Shown here in pieces: positions 42,113 to 51,774 of a DNA stretch of 53,851 nucleotides. Source of the DNA: SIG78 sp045635745 (lineage in GTDB: Bacteria; Verrucomicrobiota; Lentisphaeria; Victivallales; Victivallaceae). The stretch is from positions 1 to 53,851 of the forward strand of contig JAZTWG010000057.1 in NCBI GenBank assembly GCA_045635745.1, given 5' to 3'. Positions within the stretch are counted from its first letter, which is position 1, and each line of letters begins with the position of its first letter. The position numbers and the translations under genes were made by a program. The notes beneath the pieces are model-generated. The model saw only the letters and a list, made by a program, of their open reading frames with translations, did not search any database and was not told the DNA's origin.

Positions 42113-43716
42113 ATTTCCACTCCGGTATCGGCATTGAAAATGTGGAATTCTTCAATGTGCAGTTCTTCATCGGCACGGAAACTTAATTCGTGTTTGAATT
42201 CTGCTTCCAGTTCGTCGAGCAGACCGGCATCCTGATTTTTCAGCCGCTGCAGTACTTCCGGATGCATACTTACCCGGAGCGGCACCTTGCGGTAGAGTTT
42301 ATTGCGTAAAACCGATGCCAGTTGCCGTTGGATTTCCACGCTCATGCTTTCGGGCGATTTCACCAGACCGCTGCCGCGGCAGTAGGGGCAGTTCACATAT
42401 ACGGCATCCTGAATACTTTCGTGTTCGCGCTGGCGGGTCATTTCCATAAGTCCGAGTTTGCTTACCGGCAGAACGCGGGTTTTGGCGCGGTCATCCCGGG
42501 TCAGCTTTTTCATGAGTTTGTAGAGTTCGTCGCGGTGGTGCATGCTTTTCATATCAATAAAATCCAGCACCTCCAGTCCGCCGACATTGCGTAATCTCAA
42601 CTGGCGGGCGATCTCTTCGGCGGCGGGGCAGTTGGTCTGAAAAATCAGTTCTGCCTGATCGCTGCCGGCTTTGGAGCGGCCGCTGTTGACATCGATGGCA
42701 ATGAGTGCTTCGGTTTCATCTATGCAAATATAGCCGCCGCCGGCAATGGGCACTTTGCGCTGAAAAACCATATTGAGCTGTTCTTTGATCTGATAAGCTT
42801 CAAAAATATGCTGCGGCTGTTTGTAGCGAGTGACTTTGGCGGCCTGTTTTCTGCCGCCGAATTTTTTGATCGCCGCGTAGATCTGATCGTATGCATCAAT
42901 ATTATCCACGACAATTTCGTCGATTTCTTCGGTCATAAAATCCCGGATGGTGCGCTCGAGCAGACTCGGTTCGCGGTAGACCAGTGCCGGAGTGGCGCCC
43001 TTTTCCAGCGCTTCATCGATTTTTTCCCAATAATCGAGCAGAATGTTCAAGTCGTGCTTGAAATAGATACTTTTTCTTCCTTCGCCCACCGTCCGGCAAA
43101 TAAGCCCCATACCTTCGGGGCGCTCCAGACTTTCCAGTACTTTCCGCAAGCGGGTGCGCTCGGTTTCGCCTTCGATCTTGGAGGAAAGCCCCAGATGGTC
43201 GGCGTAGGGCATAAGCACCAGAAAACGCCCTGCAATGGATATATCGGTAGTAATGCGCGCGCCTTTGGTACCGATAGGGCCCTTGGTGACCTGTACCAGC
43301 AGCTCCATGCCCGGCTTGAAAACTTCGGGTATATCGTTGACTGTAAGTTTGCGTTTACGCAGTTTTATGGCGGTATCGAGCAAAGTTTCGGTCTTGCTGC
43401 GGCCGCGTTTTTTGCGGCTGGCCGGCGGCGGCGTGGATTCAATGATTTTATCCAGCGCTTCATCGGCACCGGTGAGCATATCCGAGTAGTGCAGAAAAGC
43501 GTTTTTTTCGCACCCGATATCCACAAATGCTGCCTGCAGTTTCTGTTCCAGATTTACAATTTTTCCCAGATATATATTACCCGGCACCGGGGCATCGCTG
43601 TGGCGCTCCATAAGGTATTCTTCCAGCTTGCCGCAGCTTAAAAGCGCCACGCTGGTTTCCAGTTTTTCGCAGTTGACGATCAGCTGTTTGCCCGGTTTGT
43701 TTTTAAATAAGTTCAT
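42106..43716 (-). CDS. rng: ribonuclease E/G family protein
   Basis: 536 residues. Endoribonuclease of rRNA maturation and mRNA decay. S1-like start GNIYLGKIVNLEQKLQAAFVDIG; RNase-H/DNase I-like catalytic region with IDVNSGRSKAG (metal-binding Asp) and LEVLDFIDMKSM (second Asp); CPYCRGSGLVKS, the zinc-link region. There is no long C-terminal scaffold, so RNase G is the better match. Starts 19 bases after fmt. Confidence 0.93.
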   Translation of the reverse strand: MNLFKNKPGKQLIVNCEKLETSVALLSCGKLEEYLMERHSDAPVPGNIYLGKIVNLEQKLQAAFVDIGCEKNAFLHYSDMLTGADEALDKIIESTPPPASRKKRGRSKTETLLDTAIKLRKRKLTVNDIPEVFKPGMELLVQVTKGPIGTKGARITTDISIAGRFLVLMPYADHLGLSSKIEGETERTRLRKVLESLERPEGMGLICRTVGEGRKSIYFKHDLNILLDYWEKIDEALEKGATPALVYREPSLLERTIRDFMTEEIDEIVVDNIDAYDQIYAAIKKFGGRKQAAKVTRYKQPQHIFEAYQIKEQLNMVFQRKVPIAGGGYICIDETEALIAIDVNSGRSKAGSDQAELIFQTNCPAAEEIARQLRLRNVGGLEVLDFIDMKSMHHRDELYKLMKKLTRDDRAKTRVLPVSKLGLMEMTRQREHESIQDAVYVNCPYCRGSGLVKSPESMSVEIQRQLASVLRNKLYRKVPLRVSMHPEVLQRLKNQDAGLLDELEAEFKHELSFRADEELHIEEFHIFNADTGVEIW

Positions 43717-43735
43717 ACAGCAGGATTTTCTTTCT

Positions 43736-44695
43736 TTACATCATCTTTTCACCGGCAAGGCTTTCGCGGCAGCCGTTGAGGTAATCGGCACCGCGCATCG
43801 GTTTTTTGCCTTGCGGAATGACTTCCACAAATTTGAGCGCCTTTTCTCCGCAGGCGGTCACCCAGCCTTTGCGGTCGGCCTGGATTATGGTGCCGGGGGC
43901 GGCATTGAGCGGATTTTCCACGATCTCCGCCCGGGTCAGAGTCAGGGTTTTCACTTCACCGTTGATCTGCAGCGAAAAAGTCGCTCCCGGCCACGGGGTG
44001 TAGGCGCGTACCATGGCTTCGATGCTTCCGGCACTTTTTGACCAGTCGATTTCGCCGTCGCTCTTTTTGATCTTGGTGGTCATGGTAGCAAGCGCATGAT
44101 CCTGAACTGTGCCGTCAAGTGCTCCTGAGGCGATATCTTCCAGAATCTGCAAGGTATTTTCGGCCGCAATCTCGCCCAGACGGATTTCCAGCGCATCGGC
44201 ATATTCCGTACCATCCAGCGGATACTCGATGGTCTTGTAGACCTTGCCGCAATCCAGACCGATTTCCATATCCATAAAACATACCCCGGTGGCGTTTTCC
44301 TGATTGGCAATGGCGTTGGCGATCGGCGACGCTCCACGGTAGCGCGGCAGCAGCGAGGCATGAATATTAACGCAGCCGTATGCCGGCAATTCCAGCAGCG
44401 GCTTTTTCAGCAGCTGACCGTAGCTGACCACCAGCACAAAATCCGGCTTGAGTTGTTCCAGTTTGGCCCGACAGCTGCCATCGTTGAGCGAAACATATTT
44501 ATCGATCTCCAGACCGTTTTCGGCGGCAAACGCCCCCACCGGCGTGGGCATAAGCTGACGTTTGCGCCCGGCGGGGCGGTCGGGCTGGGTACCGGCGCCA
44601 AGCAATTCGACCTGACCGGCGCGAGATTGTTCCAGCAGTTTTTTCAATACCGGAACCGCAATGGGGCCGGAACCGAGAAAATATACTTTCAGCAT
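43736..44695 (-). CDS. fmt: methionyl-tRNA formyltransferase
   Basis: 319 residues. Formylates initiator Met-tRNA with 10-formyl-tetrahydrofolate. HASLLPRYRGASPIANAI with the catalytic Asn/His, then MDMEIGLDCGKVY with the Asp, and a C-terminal OB-type domain (WPGATFSL). First gene of a four-gene transcript. No peptide deformylase is next to it. Confidence 0.95.
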   Translation of the reverse strand: MLKVYFLGSGPIAVPVLKKLLEQSRAGQVELLGAGTQPDRPAGRKRQLMPTPVGAFAAENGLEIDKYVSLNDGSCRAKLEQLKPDFVLVVSYGQLLKKPLLELPAYGCVNIHASLLPRYRGASPIANAIANQENATGVCFMDMEIGLDCGKVYKTIEYPLDGTEYADALEIRLGEIAAENTLQILEDIASGALDGTVQDHALATMTTKIKKSDGEIDWSKSAGSIEAMVRAYTPWPGATFSLQINGEVKTLTLTRAEIVENPLNAAPGTIIQADRKGWVTACGEKALKFVEVIPQGKKPMRGADYLNGCRESLAGEKMM

Positions 44696-44810
44696 AGCAG
44701 AGCAAAAATCCTTGATAAAAATATATAAAAATTGGCTTAAATCAGCAAACAGAGTTATCTTAAATAATATATACGCAAATTTTATTTTTTACAATTTCAG
44801 ATTTTTATAA

Positions 44811-45317
44811 ATGAATACATTAAATCAAAATTCTGCGGTACATGCCGCTCTGGCGCTCGGATCGAATATCGGCGATGCGGAGCAAATTTTTTTTCAGGCG
44901 CAAAAACTGCTGAAAGATAAAGGTTTTGTCATTGAAAAGACCGCTTCTGTTATCATGACCGATCCGGTGGATTGCCCGCCGGGAACGCCCCGGTTTGCCA
45001 ATTCGGCGCTGACCGGGAGTTTTGCAGGGACTCCGGAAGAACTGCTGGAAATCACGCAGAGTATTGAACAGGCGCTCGGCCGCAGTGCCGATCATGGTTT
45101 TCACACCCCGCGTACGCTGGATATAGATATAATAATTTTTGGCGATGTGGTTTGCCGGAGCGCTCGCCTGACCATCCCGCATCCCCGGGCGGCCGGGCGG
45201 TTGTTTGTGCTGGAGCCGTTGGCAGAGATAGCTCCGGAATGGATTTTTCCGGACAGAAAAAAAAGCGTGGAAACCCTCCGCCAAGAGCTTGCCGGCAAAT
45301 CCTGTATCGGTAAATAA
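44811..45317 (+). CDS. folK: 2-amino-4-hydroxy-6-hydroxymethyldihydropteridine diphosphokinase
   Basis: 168 residues. Folate synthesis: transfers pyrophosphate from ATP to hydroxymethyl-dihydropterin. ALGSNIGDAEQIF, TPRTLDIDIIIFGD (the two magnesium-binding Asp) and LTIPHPRAAGRLFVLEPL are diagnostic. Single gene, AT-rich promoter region shared with the divergent fmt. Confidence 0.94.
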   Translation: MNTLNQNSAVHAALALGSNIGDAEQIFFQAQKLLKDKGFVIEKTASVIMTDPVDCPPGTPRFANSALTGSFAGTPEELLEITQSIEQALGRSADHGFHTPRTLDIDIIIFGDVVCRSARLTIPHPRAAGRLFVLEPLAEIAPEWIFPDRKKSVETLRQELAGKSCIGK

Positions 45318-45376
45318 AGCAATACGCGCAAACTGTTATCGGGAATCTGCCGCCTGCCGGATATGTGGTACCGGTG

Positions 45377-47983
45377 TTATTTTTCCGGAATTGCCACTAC
45401 GCAGCGGAACCCTACATCGGAAAGATTAGAAGCATAAACATGCGCCGCCAGACGCGCAAAACGCTGGGCAAATCTGAAACTTGATCCTTTGGCAGTGTAA
45501 TACTGGGCACCGCCGGGATTGATTACCAATTCGCGGGCATTGCCGGTAAGATCGTACACCCCGTAAATGGAGCGGTCTTTGGGATACGAGCCGACTGCTT
45601 CCGGATATGTGCGGTTATCCACACATGCGTAATCTTTTTTGAAATCATCGCCCCAGACATATTCGCGCCCGTCCACGCCGCGTGCAGCTTTTTCCCATTC
45701 AAGCGCAGTCGGCAAACGGTAGTTCAGATGGGTTTTTCTGCTCATATACCGGCAGTAAGCCTCGGCGGCCTCATACGATATACCGATAACCGGCATGGAA
45801 AGCTTGTAGGGTTTTACCAGTTCTCCTTTTTCATTCCACAGCGGCACAAGTTTGCGCCCTGCCGAGGCAGGAGCATCCACATAGGCGCGGAAGCGTTCAC
45901 GTTCGGCAGGCTGGAGACTTTTCCAGAACTGCAGATACTCTTTGAAGGTCACTTCATAACGCGAAATAAAATATGCCGGCAGCCGGGTGCGGATAAACTG
46001 ATCATCGAAAGTGCGGTCGCCGAAAATGAAGTTGCCTTCCGGTATATAAACCATGCCGGCAGGAAATTCCGCCGGGGGATCAAAGGTCATTTCTTCAAGT
46101 TTATCGCGCTCGATGCAGATGGGGAAGCGTAATTCCCGCCGGTCAGGCATTTGTGCGATTATCAGGTACTTGCCGCTCTTGAGTTCATTGACTGCCGGGG
46201 CGGAATCGAGTTTGATAAGTACATCTGCATTTTCCGCATTCAGCGGCTGCATATTTTTTTCGCCGCTGAGCTTTATCGCGCTGAACTTGATCGCCGGATT
46301 GCCGGATTTGATCTTTAATTCGCCCATATCCTGCTTAAGGAGTATGAACTGACGTGCAAGTGAAGGACTTGCCGCAAAAATCGCATTGGTGATCGCCGGC
46401 GGCAGCCGCCACAAACGTTCGGATGTCTGGTTAAGCATTGCTTCGCTGTCAATGGTAGTGGCAAACTGTATCTGCGCGGTAAAGAGCCGCGCAAAAAGTT
46501 CAGCAATGATGTTGTTGTCAACATTGAGAGTCTGCAGTTTATTGATCGTTTCCCAGGATTTATTGCAAGCTACGTTGAATTCGTTGCTGAAACGCAGAAA
46601 CCAGCTTTTCAAAGTCACCGCGTTGCCGTGGATCTCGGTTTTGCCGGTGGAAGTAAAAATATCGTTGAGCTTGCGCCGGTTGCTCAAAGCGCGGTTGCGG
46701 GCGGTATCGCAATCGTCGAGCATATTCTGCGCCATGCTCAAAAGTGAGCGTGATTCGATCTTGTTGTGCACTATTTCCGAAAGGTTCCACACCCCCAGAG
46801 TCAGCAATGCCGCCATCAAAGTTACCGGCACCAGCGGACGGCGGCGGATAAATTTGTAAAAGCGGTACAGCGGCAGCGGCGAGTAGGCCGATACCGGATA
46901 TTTGGCCAGATAATTTCGCACATCCGAAAGCAGCGCAATGACCGTTTCGTAACGTTTGGATTTATCAAAATGCATGGCCTTGAGCGTGATGGCTTCCAAT
47001 TCATAAGGGATCCGGCGTTTGGGTGCGCGGCGGCGCGGACGCAAAATCTTGTGTTGGGCGACTTTACGCATCAGCTCGGTTACTGTGGAAACGTCTTCAA
47101 TGGGCGAAGCTTCCCAGGTGAGTATGCTGTAAAGGATCGTACCCAGCGCGTACACATCGGTCTGCGCATCGAGTTCATCGTTTTTGCCGGCGACCTGTTC
47201 CGGCGCCATAAATGCCGGAGTGCCGCTGATTTTTGAAGAAATCTGATCTTCTGACTTATTTTCGTCAGGCAATTCCCCCAACTTGATGCGCCGCGTGCTG
47301 TGTGAGGTATCATCTTCTGCCCGGTAGAGCGCCAGCCCCCAGTCGGCAATGAAGACTTCACCGTAATCCCCGACCATGATGTTTGCCGGTTTCAAATCGC
47401 GGTGGATGATCCCTTTGCTGTGTGCAAAGGCCACACCGTTGCAGATAGATACAAAAATTTCCAGCAGCCGCTGACGGGTGTAGGTTTTGCGGGTTTCTTC
47501 ATCGCCTTCGCGGAGCTTGCGCAAGATTTGTGCCAGCGTTACACCCTTGACCCGTTTCATGGTAAAGTACGCCCCTGCATCGTCAAACATACCCAACCGG
47601 TGTACCGGTATGACGTTGGGATGGTCGATCTGGGCGGTAATACGCGCTTCGCGGATAAAACTTGTTACATAATCCAGCTGATTGCGGTAGTTCGGCCGCA
47701 GGATCTTGATCGCGATCTCGCGGTGCAATGCCGGATCGTGTGCAGAAAAAACCGCTCCGATGCCCCCCAGCCCGATAGTGGTCATATTCTGCAGACGGCC
47801 GATAGTCGGCTCGCTTTCAGTACCCAGCATCTGCTGGAGATCTTCGTGGGTGATCTCGTTGCCGGCGCTGTCAGCCAGCGGAGATTCCACACGGGTATGC
47901 TCCCCCATGCTGGTGGTCAAGCCATCAACTTGAGTTTGCAGAAACTCTTTGATGGTCTGATCGCTGTTTTCTTCCTGATTCAT
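45377..47983 (-). CDS. Ser/Thr protein kinase fused to an FGE-sulfatase domain
   Basis: 868 residues. Kinase domain about 60-350: glycine loop GLGGIGAVFS, Lys in REIAIKILR, HRDLKPANI catalytic loop, DWGLA in place of DFG, APE motif in AFMAPEQVAG. One membrane helix (about 380-402, RRPLVPVTLMAALLTLGVWN). Then an extracytoplasmic region and a C-terminal FGE/SUMF1-type domain (about 625-865: EGNFIFGDR, YEVTFKEYLQFW, YRLPTALEWEKAARG, VGSYPKDRSIYGVYDLTGNA, DVGFRCV). The two copper-site cysteines of true FGE are not evident, so it is more likely a ligand-binding domain. Last gene of a three-gene operon, 105 bases after the coiled-coil gene. Confidence 0.88.
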   Translation of the reverse strand: MNQEENSDQTIKEFLQTQVDGLTTSMGEHTRVESPLADSAGNEITHEDLQQMLGTESEPTIGRLQNMTTIGLGGIGAVFSAHDPALHREIAIKILRPNYRNQLDYVTSFIREARITAQIDHPNVIPVHRLGMFDDAGAYFTMKRVKGVTLAQILRKLREGDEETRKTYTRQRLLEIFVSICNGVAFAHSKGIIHRDLKPANIMVGDYGEVFIADWGLALYRAEDDTSHSTRRIKLGELPDENKSEDQISSKISGTPAFMAPEQVAGKNDELDAQTDVYALGTILYSILTWEASPIEDVSTVTELMRKVAQHKILRPRRRAPKRRIPYELEAITLKAMHFDKSKRYETVIALLSDVRNYLAKYPVSAYSPLPLYRFYKFIRRRPLVPVTLMAALLTLGVWNLSEIVHNKIESRSLLSMAQNMLDDCDTARNRALSNRRKLNDIFTSTGKTEIHGNAVTLKSWFLRFSNEFNVACNKSWETINKLQTLNVDNNIIAELFARLFTAQIQFATTIDSEAMLNQTSERLWRLPPAITNAIFAASPSLARQFILLKQDMGELKIKSGNPAIKFSAIKLSGEKNMQPLNAENADVLIKLDSAPAVNELKSGKYLIIAQMPDRRELRFPICIERDKLEEMTFDPPAEFPAGMVYIPEGNFIFGDRTFDDQFIRTRLPAYFISRYEVTFKEYLQFWKSLQPAERERFRAYVDAPASAGRKLVPLWNEKGELVKPYKLSMPVIGISYEAAEAYCRYMSRKTHLNYRLPTALEWEKAARGVDGREYVWGDDFKKDYACVDNRTYPEAVGSYPKDRSIYGVYDLTGNARELVINPGGAQYYTAKGSSFRFAQRFARLAAHVYASNLSDVGFRCVVAIPEK

Positions 47984-48088
47984 CTTTTCCCCTTGACTAT
48001 ACTTGCCTTTGAAATATGATCCCGCAAGTCTGCCGGTTTTTTCCGGCGCATTTTACAGGATCGCCCCCTGCTTGATAAATGCTCCGGA

Positions 48089-49900
48089 TCAGCGGCGTCT
48101 TTTTCTGGCGTTGAGCGGTTCTGCCTGTTCCAGCCAGAAATTGAGTTTATCGCAGAATTCGCGGTAATCCGGCTGATCCGGTGATTTGCTGATCTTTATC
48201 TGCGGCAGAATCTGGATATCCGGCAGCTGGGTGAAGACAAAGCAGCGTGCTTCCTGCTGGCGGTCAAAATCATAATTTTCCAGCGCTACGACCACGGCCA
48301 CAAGTTCGCCCTGTTTGGTCAATATCAAATCACCGACTTCGGCTTTGAGTTCGCTGGAAACCCGGGCGCCGTTGCGGATATAAAGGTAGTCATCGTCGCT
48401 TTCAAAACTCATGGAGCAGCGGCTGTCCAGAATGGTGCTGTCTTTGCCGAATGATTTGGCTTTGAAGAGATAAAGATCCTGTATCCCGCGGCGTTTGAGC
48501 GCATCTTTGGTCAGGATGGTCAGCGGTTTGATCGTGGGCGTATCGACTTCGATCAGCGCCACGCGGCAATCGGATTTCTCGATCAGAATCGGGCCTTTGA
48601 GCAGATTTTCCGGCGCCTGACTGCCGGCATTGGCCGCGCTGGAGAGATATTTAAGCTCCACCACATCGCTCAAAGCCGAACTGTTCTGGCGGGAGCCGGC
48701 CATGGTACGCAATGCCGATACCAGATAATTTTTGCCGTAAATATTCACCGCCGGCAGATAAAGTTCGCCGTCTTCCCTGCGGTCGAGCAGCAGGCGTTTT
48801 TCCCGCACATGCTGGCGGAGTTTTACTGCGGCAGCAGCGTAACGGGTCAACACATCGCTGCGCAGACGTTTTTCCGCATTCTGCAGTTTTACCGAGACGG
48901 CGTTGTAGTCGCCCTTGAGTCTTGCCAGCTGGGTCTGTGCCTGTTCACGGCTGGCACTTTCGTCGGCCAGACGGGTGCGCGTGGCGGTAAGGTCGGTGAC
49001 CGCATTTTTCAGCACGTTCTGCATATTCTCCAATCGGGTTTGCGCGGCGGCAAGTTCAATTTCCCGGGCTTTGATATTTTTTTCGCTGGCCAGCAGCCGG
49101 TCGCGGGTATTGGCCAGTTCTTTTTCCATGGCATTGGATCTGCCGCGGAGGAAGGCCAGTTCATTTTCCACATTGCTGATCTTTTTCCGGTAGCCCTGGG
49201 CGGTCAGCCGGACATTGGCGATCTCCTGACGGGCAGATTGCAGATCCGTTTCCCGGTGTTTGAGTTCCAGCGCCCGGTGTTTGAGTTCGGCTTCGCGGCT
49301 GCTGAGTCTTTCGGTGAGCTTGGCCACTTCGCCGGTGGCGCTGGAAAGCTTGCTCTGGGTTTTTTCCAGCGAGTTGGAGCGGGCGGCAAGCTCTTTGAGC
49401 AAAGCGTTGTGTTGGTCGCGCAATACGTTCAGACTTCTATCGTTGCGCTGCAGACTTTCCCGGTTGGCGGCAAGTTCGGCCACCGCCTGTTCGTAGCGTG
49501 CCTGCACCAGATTTTTCTGCTTGATTTCTTCTTCCAGTTCTTTCTGCACTTCGGCGGCGGTCAGCGGGCCGGCATTTTCGCGGTTGAGCCGGGCGCGGCG
49601 CTGCATGAATTCAAGTTTGCTGCGTACATTGGCCAATTCGCCGGAAAGCTTCTGTATTTTGCGGGCATTCCGGAGTGCTTCGTGCCCGACAGCAGCTTTT
49701 TTTTGCAATTCGGCGCGGGCCTTTTCCAGTTCGGCGCGCTGGCTTTCCAATTCCGAAATGATCACATTTACCGCCGAGCGGTCGATCGTGGCGCCGCCCC
49801 CATCCTGAAACGGCGACTCGATCGCCGAAAATCCGCCGTTAAGGTAGATCATCGACGTAATGATAAAGTCGCAGATGACTATGAGAATTGATCTGTTCAC
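48089..49900 (-). CDS. membrane-anchored coiled-coil protein with C-terminal beta domain
   Basis: 603 residues. MNRSILIVICDFIITSMIYL is a single N-terminal membrane helix of the 'ICDF' type I know from PVC proteins paired with ExbB/MotA-like partners. A very long Arg/Glu/Ala coiled coil (about 45-375) follows, then a beta-rich C-terminal domain (about 385-590) with GDLILTKQGELVAVVVALEN, faintly like a trypsin-fold last barrel but with no catalytic triad I can find. It lies six bases after the four-helix membrane protein and is co-transcribed with the kinase. Function unknown; a spacer protein reaching across the periplasm is a reasonable guess. Confidence 0.65.
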   Translation of the reverse strand: MNRSILIVICDFIITSMIYLNGGFSAIESPFQDGGGATIDRSAVNVIISELESQRAELEKARAELQKKAAVGHEALRNARKIQKLSGELANVRSKLEFMQRRARLNRENAGPLTAAEVQKELEEEIKQKNLVQARYEQAVAELAANRESLQRNDRSLNVLRDQHNALLKELAARSNSLEKTQSKLSSATGEVAKLTERLSSREAELKHRALELKHRETDLQSARQEIANVRLTAQGYRKKISNVENELAFLRGRSNAMEKELANTRDRLLASEKNIKAREIELAAAQTRLENMQNVLKNAVTDLTATRTRLADESASREQAQTQLARLKGDYNAVSVKLQNAEKRLRSDVLTRYAAAAVKLRQHVREKRLLLDRREDGELYLPAVNIYGKNYLVSALRTMAGSRQNSSALSDVVELKYLSSAANAGSQAPENLLKGPILIEKSDCRVALIEVDTPTIKPLTILTKDALKRRGIQDLYLFKAKSFGKDSTILDSRCSMSFESDDDYLYIRNGARVSSELKAEVGDLILTKQGELVAVVVALENYDFDRQQEARCFVFTQLPDIQILPQIKISKSPDQPDYREFCDKLNFWLEQAEPLNARKRRR

Positions 49901-49906
49901 TTGTGC

Positions 49907-50449
49907 TTACTCCTGAACATTGCCGCTGTTTTTGCTCCGGCTGATAAGTCCGGACTTCAGAGGATACATGAGAAACACCCGCATGCAGGTACAGAAAATA
50001 ATCCCGATAAGTGTTGAAGAATAAGCGATCAGCTGACCGCTGCTCGAACTGAAACTCATGACCATAAAACTCGATACCGAGCCGAACAGACCGATATAAA
50101 GCGGCAGATCCAGAAAGATATCTGCATTGGCGAGCTTGGCCAGTTTGACTTCGGCAGTTTCATTGGCGCGGCGGATCCGGCCCAGCACGGCCACTGCCAC
50201 AAAGAGCGCCAGGATCTGGATGATGATTATGCCGGTAAAAATGTAAAGTGCCACCATTCCGGCGCGTTCGCTGCGGGCAGCCAGACTGTGCCGGAGATCG
50301 GCCTTGCCCAGCACTTCGGTACCGCCGGTGCCGAAGAGAGCCTTGAAGTCAGCACAATTTTCATAGCAGTAGAAACAGCCGTAAGCCACCGCAGAAGCCA
50401 CCAGCAAAAAGAGTACGATATTGAACAGAACACAGAAAAACTTTTTCAT
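49907..50449 (-). CDS. four-helix membrane protein, distant ExbB/MotA-like
   Basis: 180 residues with about four membrane helices (5-25, 62-90, 112-132, 138-158). The last pair, LYIGLFGSVSSFMVMSFSSS followed by LIGIIFCTCMRVFLM, recalls the ExbB/TolQ/MotA channel pair (PLLGLLGT...), though weakly. The ExbD/MotB place would be taken by the coiled-coil protein that starts six bases later. If so, the pair could use ion flow to do work on the envelope. Low certainty on homology; the membrane nature is clear. Confidence 0.5.
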   Translation of the reverse strand: MKKFFCVLFNIVLFLLVASAVAYGCFYCYENCADFKALFGTGGTEVLGKADLRHSLAARSERAGMVALYIFTGIIIIQILALFVAVAVLGRIRRANETAEVKLAKLANADIFLDLPLYIGLFGSVSSFMVMSFSSSSGQLIAYSSTLIGIIFCTCMRVFLMYPLKSGLISRSKNSGNVQE

Positions 50450-50590
50450 CTTAACACCTTTGTTTTATTAAGTTAAAAACTCCACTTTCACATGTTTGTA
50501 ATTTAATATCAAAATACAAATATTCAAACCCCGAAAGGTATATAACACGAATTTTATTGCAAAAAAATTCGCCGCACCGGCTCCGGAAGT

Positions 50591-50619
50591 TTGCTAAAAA
50601 GCGTTTTTACATGTATAAT
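50591..50619 (+). promoter_or_regulatory. promoter of the lptF-like gene
   Basis: TTGCTA (50591-50596), 17-base spacer, consensus TATAAT (50614-50619), 45 bases before the ATG at 50665. One of the best matches in the window. It also argues against the TTG at 50557 as start. Confidence 0.6.
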
Positions 50620-50664
50620 ATAGACGTAAAATATTTTATAAATCATATTTGCAGACAGATAATT

Positions 50665-51762
50665 ATGTGGACTCTCAACCGTTACGTTATTAAAGATTTT
50701 CTGATCGTTTTCTGTATGGCGATCGGTATATTGACCTTTGCCATGCTCGGCGCCCGTCTGGGGGCGGTAATGGAAATGCTGGCAAGGGGGATTCCGGTAA
50801 AGAACTTCTTTCTTTTCATCTACTACACCATGCCGCAGGTGCTTATTTACACGATCCCGTGGTCGGTGCTGGTAGCGACTATGGTGGTTTTCGGGCGGCT
50901 GTCGGCGGATTCGGAGATCACCGCCATGCGCGCCTGCGGCGTATCGCTGCTGCAGATGGTGGCGCCGCTTCTGCTGTTTGTTATAATCATGACCTTTATT
51001 TGTCTTTATCTTCAGGTCTATGCCGGGCCGCCGATGTACCGGCAGGCGCGGGTGCTTTTGCGCGACACGGCAACCACCCAGCCCATGACTATTTTTGAGC
51101 CCGGTCAGCAGATCGAGTTCGAAGGTGCAGTGATCTATATCGACGATAAAATCGGCAACGATCAGCTGCGCGGAGTGCAGATATTCATGTTTGACGATAA
51201 ACTGCAGCTTACGCAGGATATTTTTGCAGAATCCGCCAAACTTTCGGTAACCGAAGAATCCATGCTCATGCACATAAAGCTTTTTAAATGCGTTATCGGC
51301 TCTTATGCCGATGACGGCAGCAAGCAGACGATTTTCAACGATGAGCTGGAGTTCAGCTTTGACTACGGCAAGGCGCTCAACGAAAACCGCGTGCGGGTGC
51401 GCGCCAAATTTCTGCCTGCCGACCAGCTGCTGGCCCGCACCAAACTCATGCGTAAGCGCGGCGTGAGCGCCCAGGAGCTGTGCGAGTTGGAAATGGAGCT
51501 GAACTCGCGTATTGCGCTGGCACTTTCGCCCATAGCATTTCTGCTGTTGGGGCTGCCGCTGGCGATCCGCACTTCGCGCCGCGAAACCAGTGTGGGACTC
51601 TTTTTGAGCGTGATCCTCGGCGGGGTGTTTTTCCTTTCGATCGTGGTTATTGAATCGCTCTCAATAGTGCCGGCTATTTATCCGCAATATCTTATCTGGC
51701 TGCCCAATCTGGTGTTTCAGGCACTGGGCGCGGCGCTGCTCTACCGGGTTTCGCAACAGTAA
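50665..51762 (+). CDS. lptF: LptF/LptG-family lipopolysaccharide transport permease
   Basis: 365 residues, the usual length. MWTLNRYVIKDFLIVFCMAIG at the start and the closing helix set (SPIAFLLLGLPLAIRTSRRE; VIVVIESLSIVP; YLIWLPNLVF) fit the YjgP/YjgQ permease that, with LptB, lifts LPS out of the inner membrane. Six helices with a large periplasmic domain in the middle. The frame is open back to a TTG at 50557, but the promoter at 50591-50619 and family alignment favour the ATG. LptF and LptG cannot be separated confidently; only one copy is here. Confidence 0.88.
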   Translation: MWTLNRYVIKDFLIVFCMAIGILTFAMLGARLGAVMEMLARGIPVKNFFLFIYYTMPQVLIYTIPWSVLVATMVVFGRLSADSEITAMRACGVSLLQMVAPLLLFVIIMTFICLYLQVYAGPPMYRQARVLLRDTATTQPMTIFEPGQQIEFEGAVIYIDDKIGNDQLRGVQIFMFDDKLQLTQDIFAESAKLSVTEESMLMHIKLFKCVIGSYADDGSKQTIFNDELEFSFDYGKALNENRVRVRAKFLPADQLLARTKLMRKRGVSAQELCELEMELNSRIALALSPIAFLLLGLPLAIRTSRRETSVGLFLSVILGGVFFLSIVVIESLSIVPAIYPQYLIWLPNLVFQALGAALLYRVSQQ

Positions 51763-51774
51763 AGGCAGCTCTTT

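Noticed and set aside
48089..50449. Zorya-type defence pair (ZorA/ZorB)
   Set aside because: The coiled-coil protein has no OmpA-type peptidoglycan-binding domain, and no ZorC/D/E is present; the partner is a kinase-FGE fusion.
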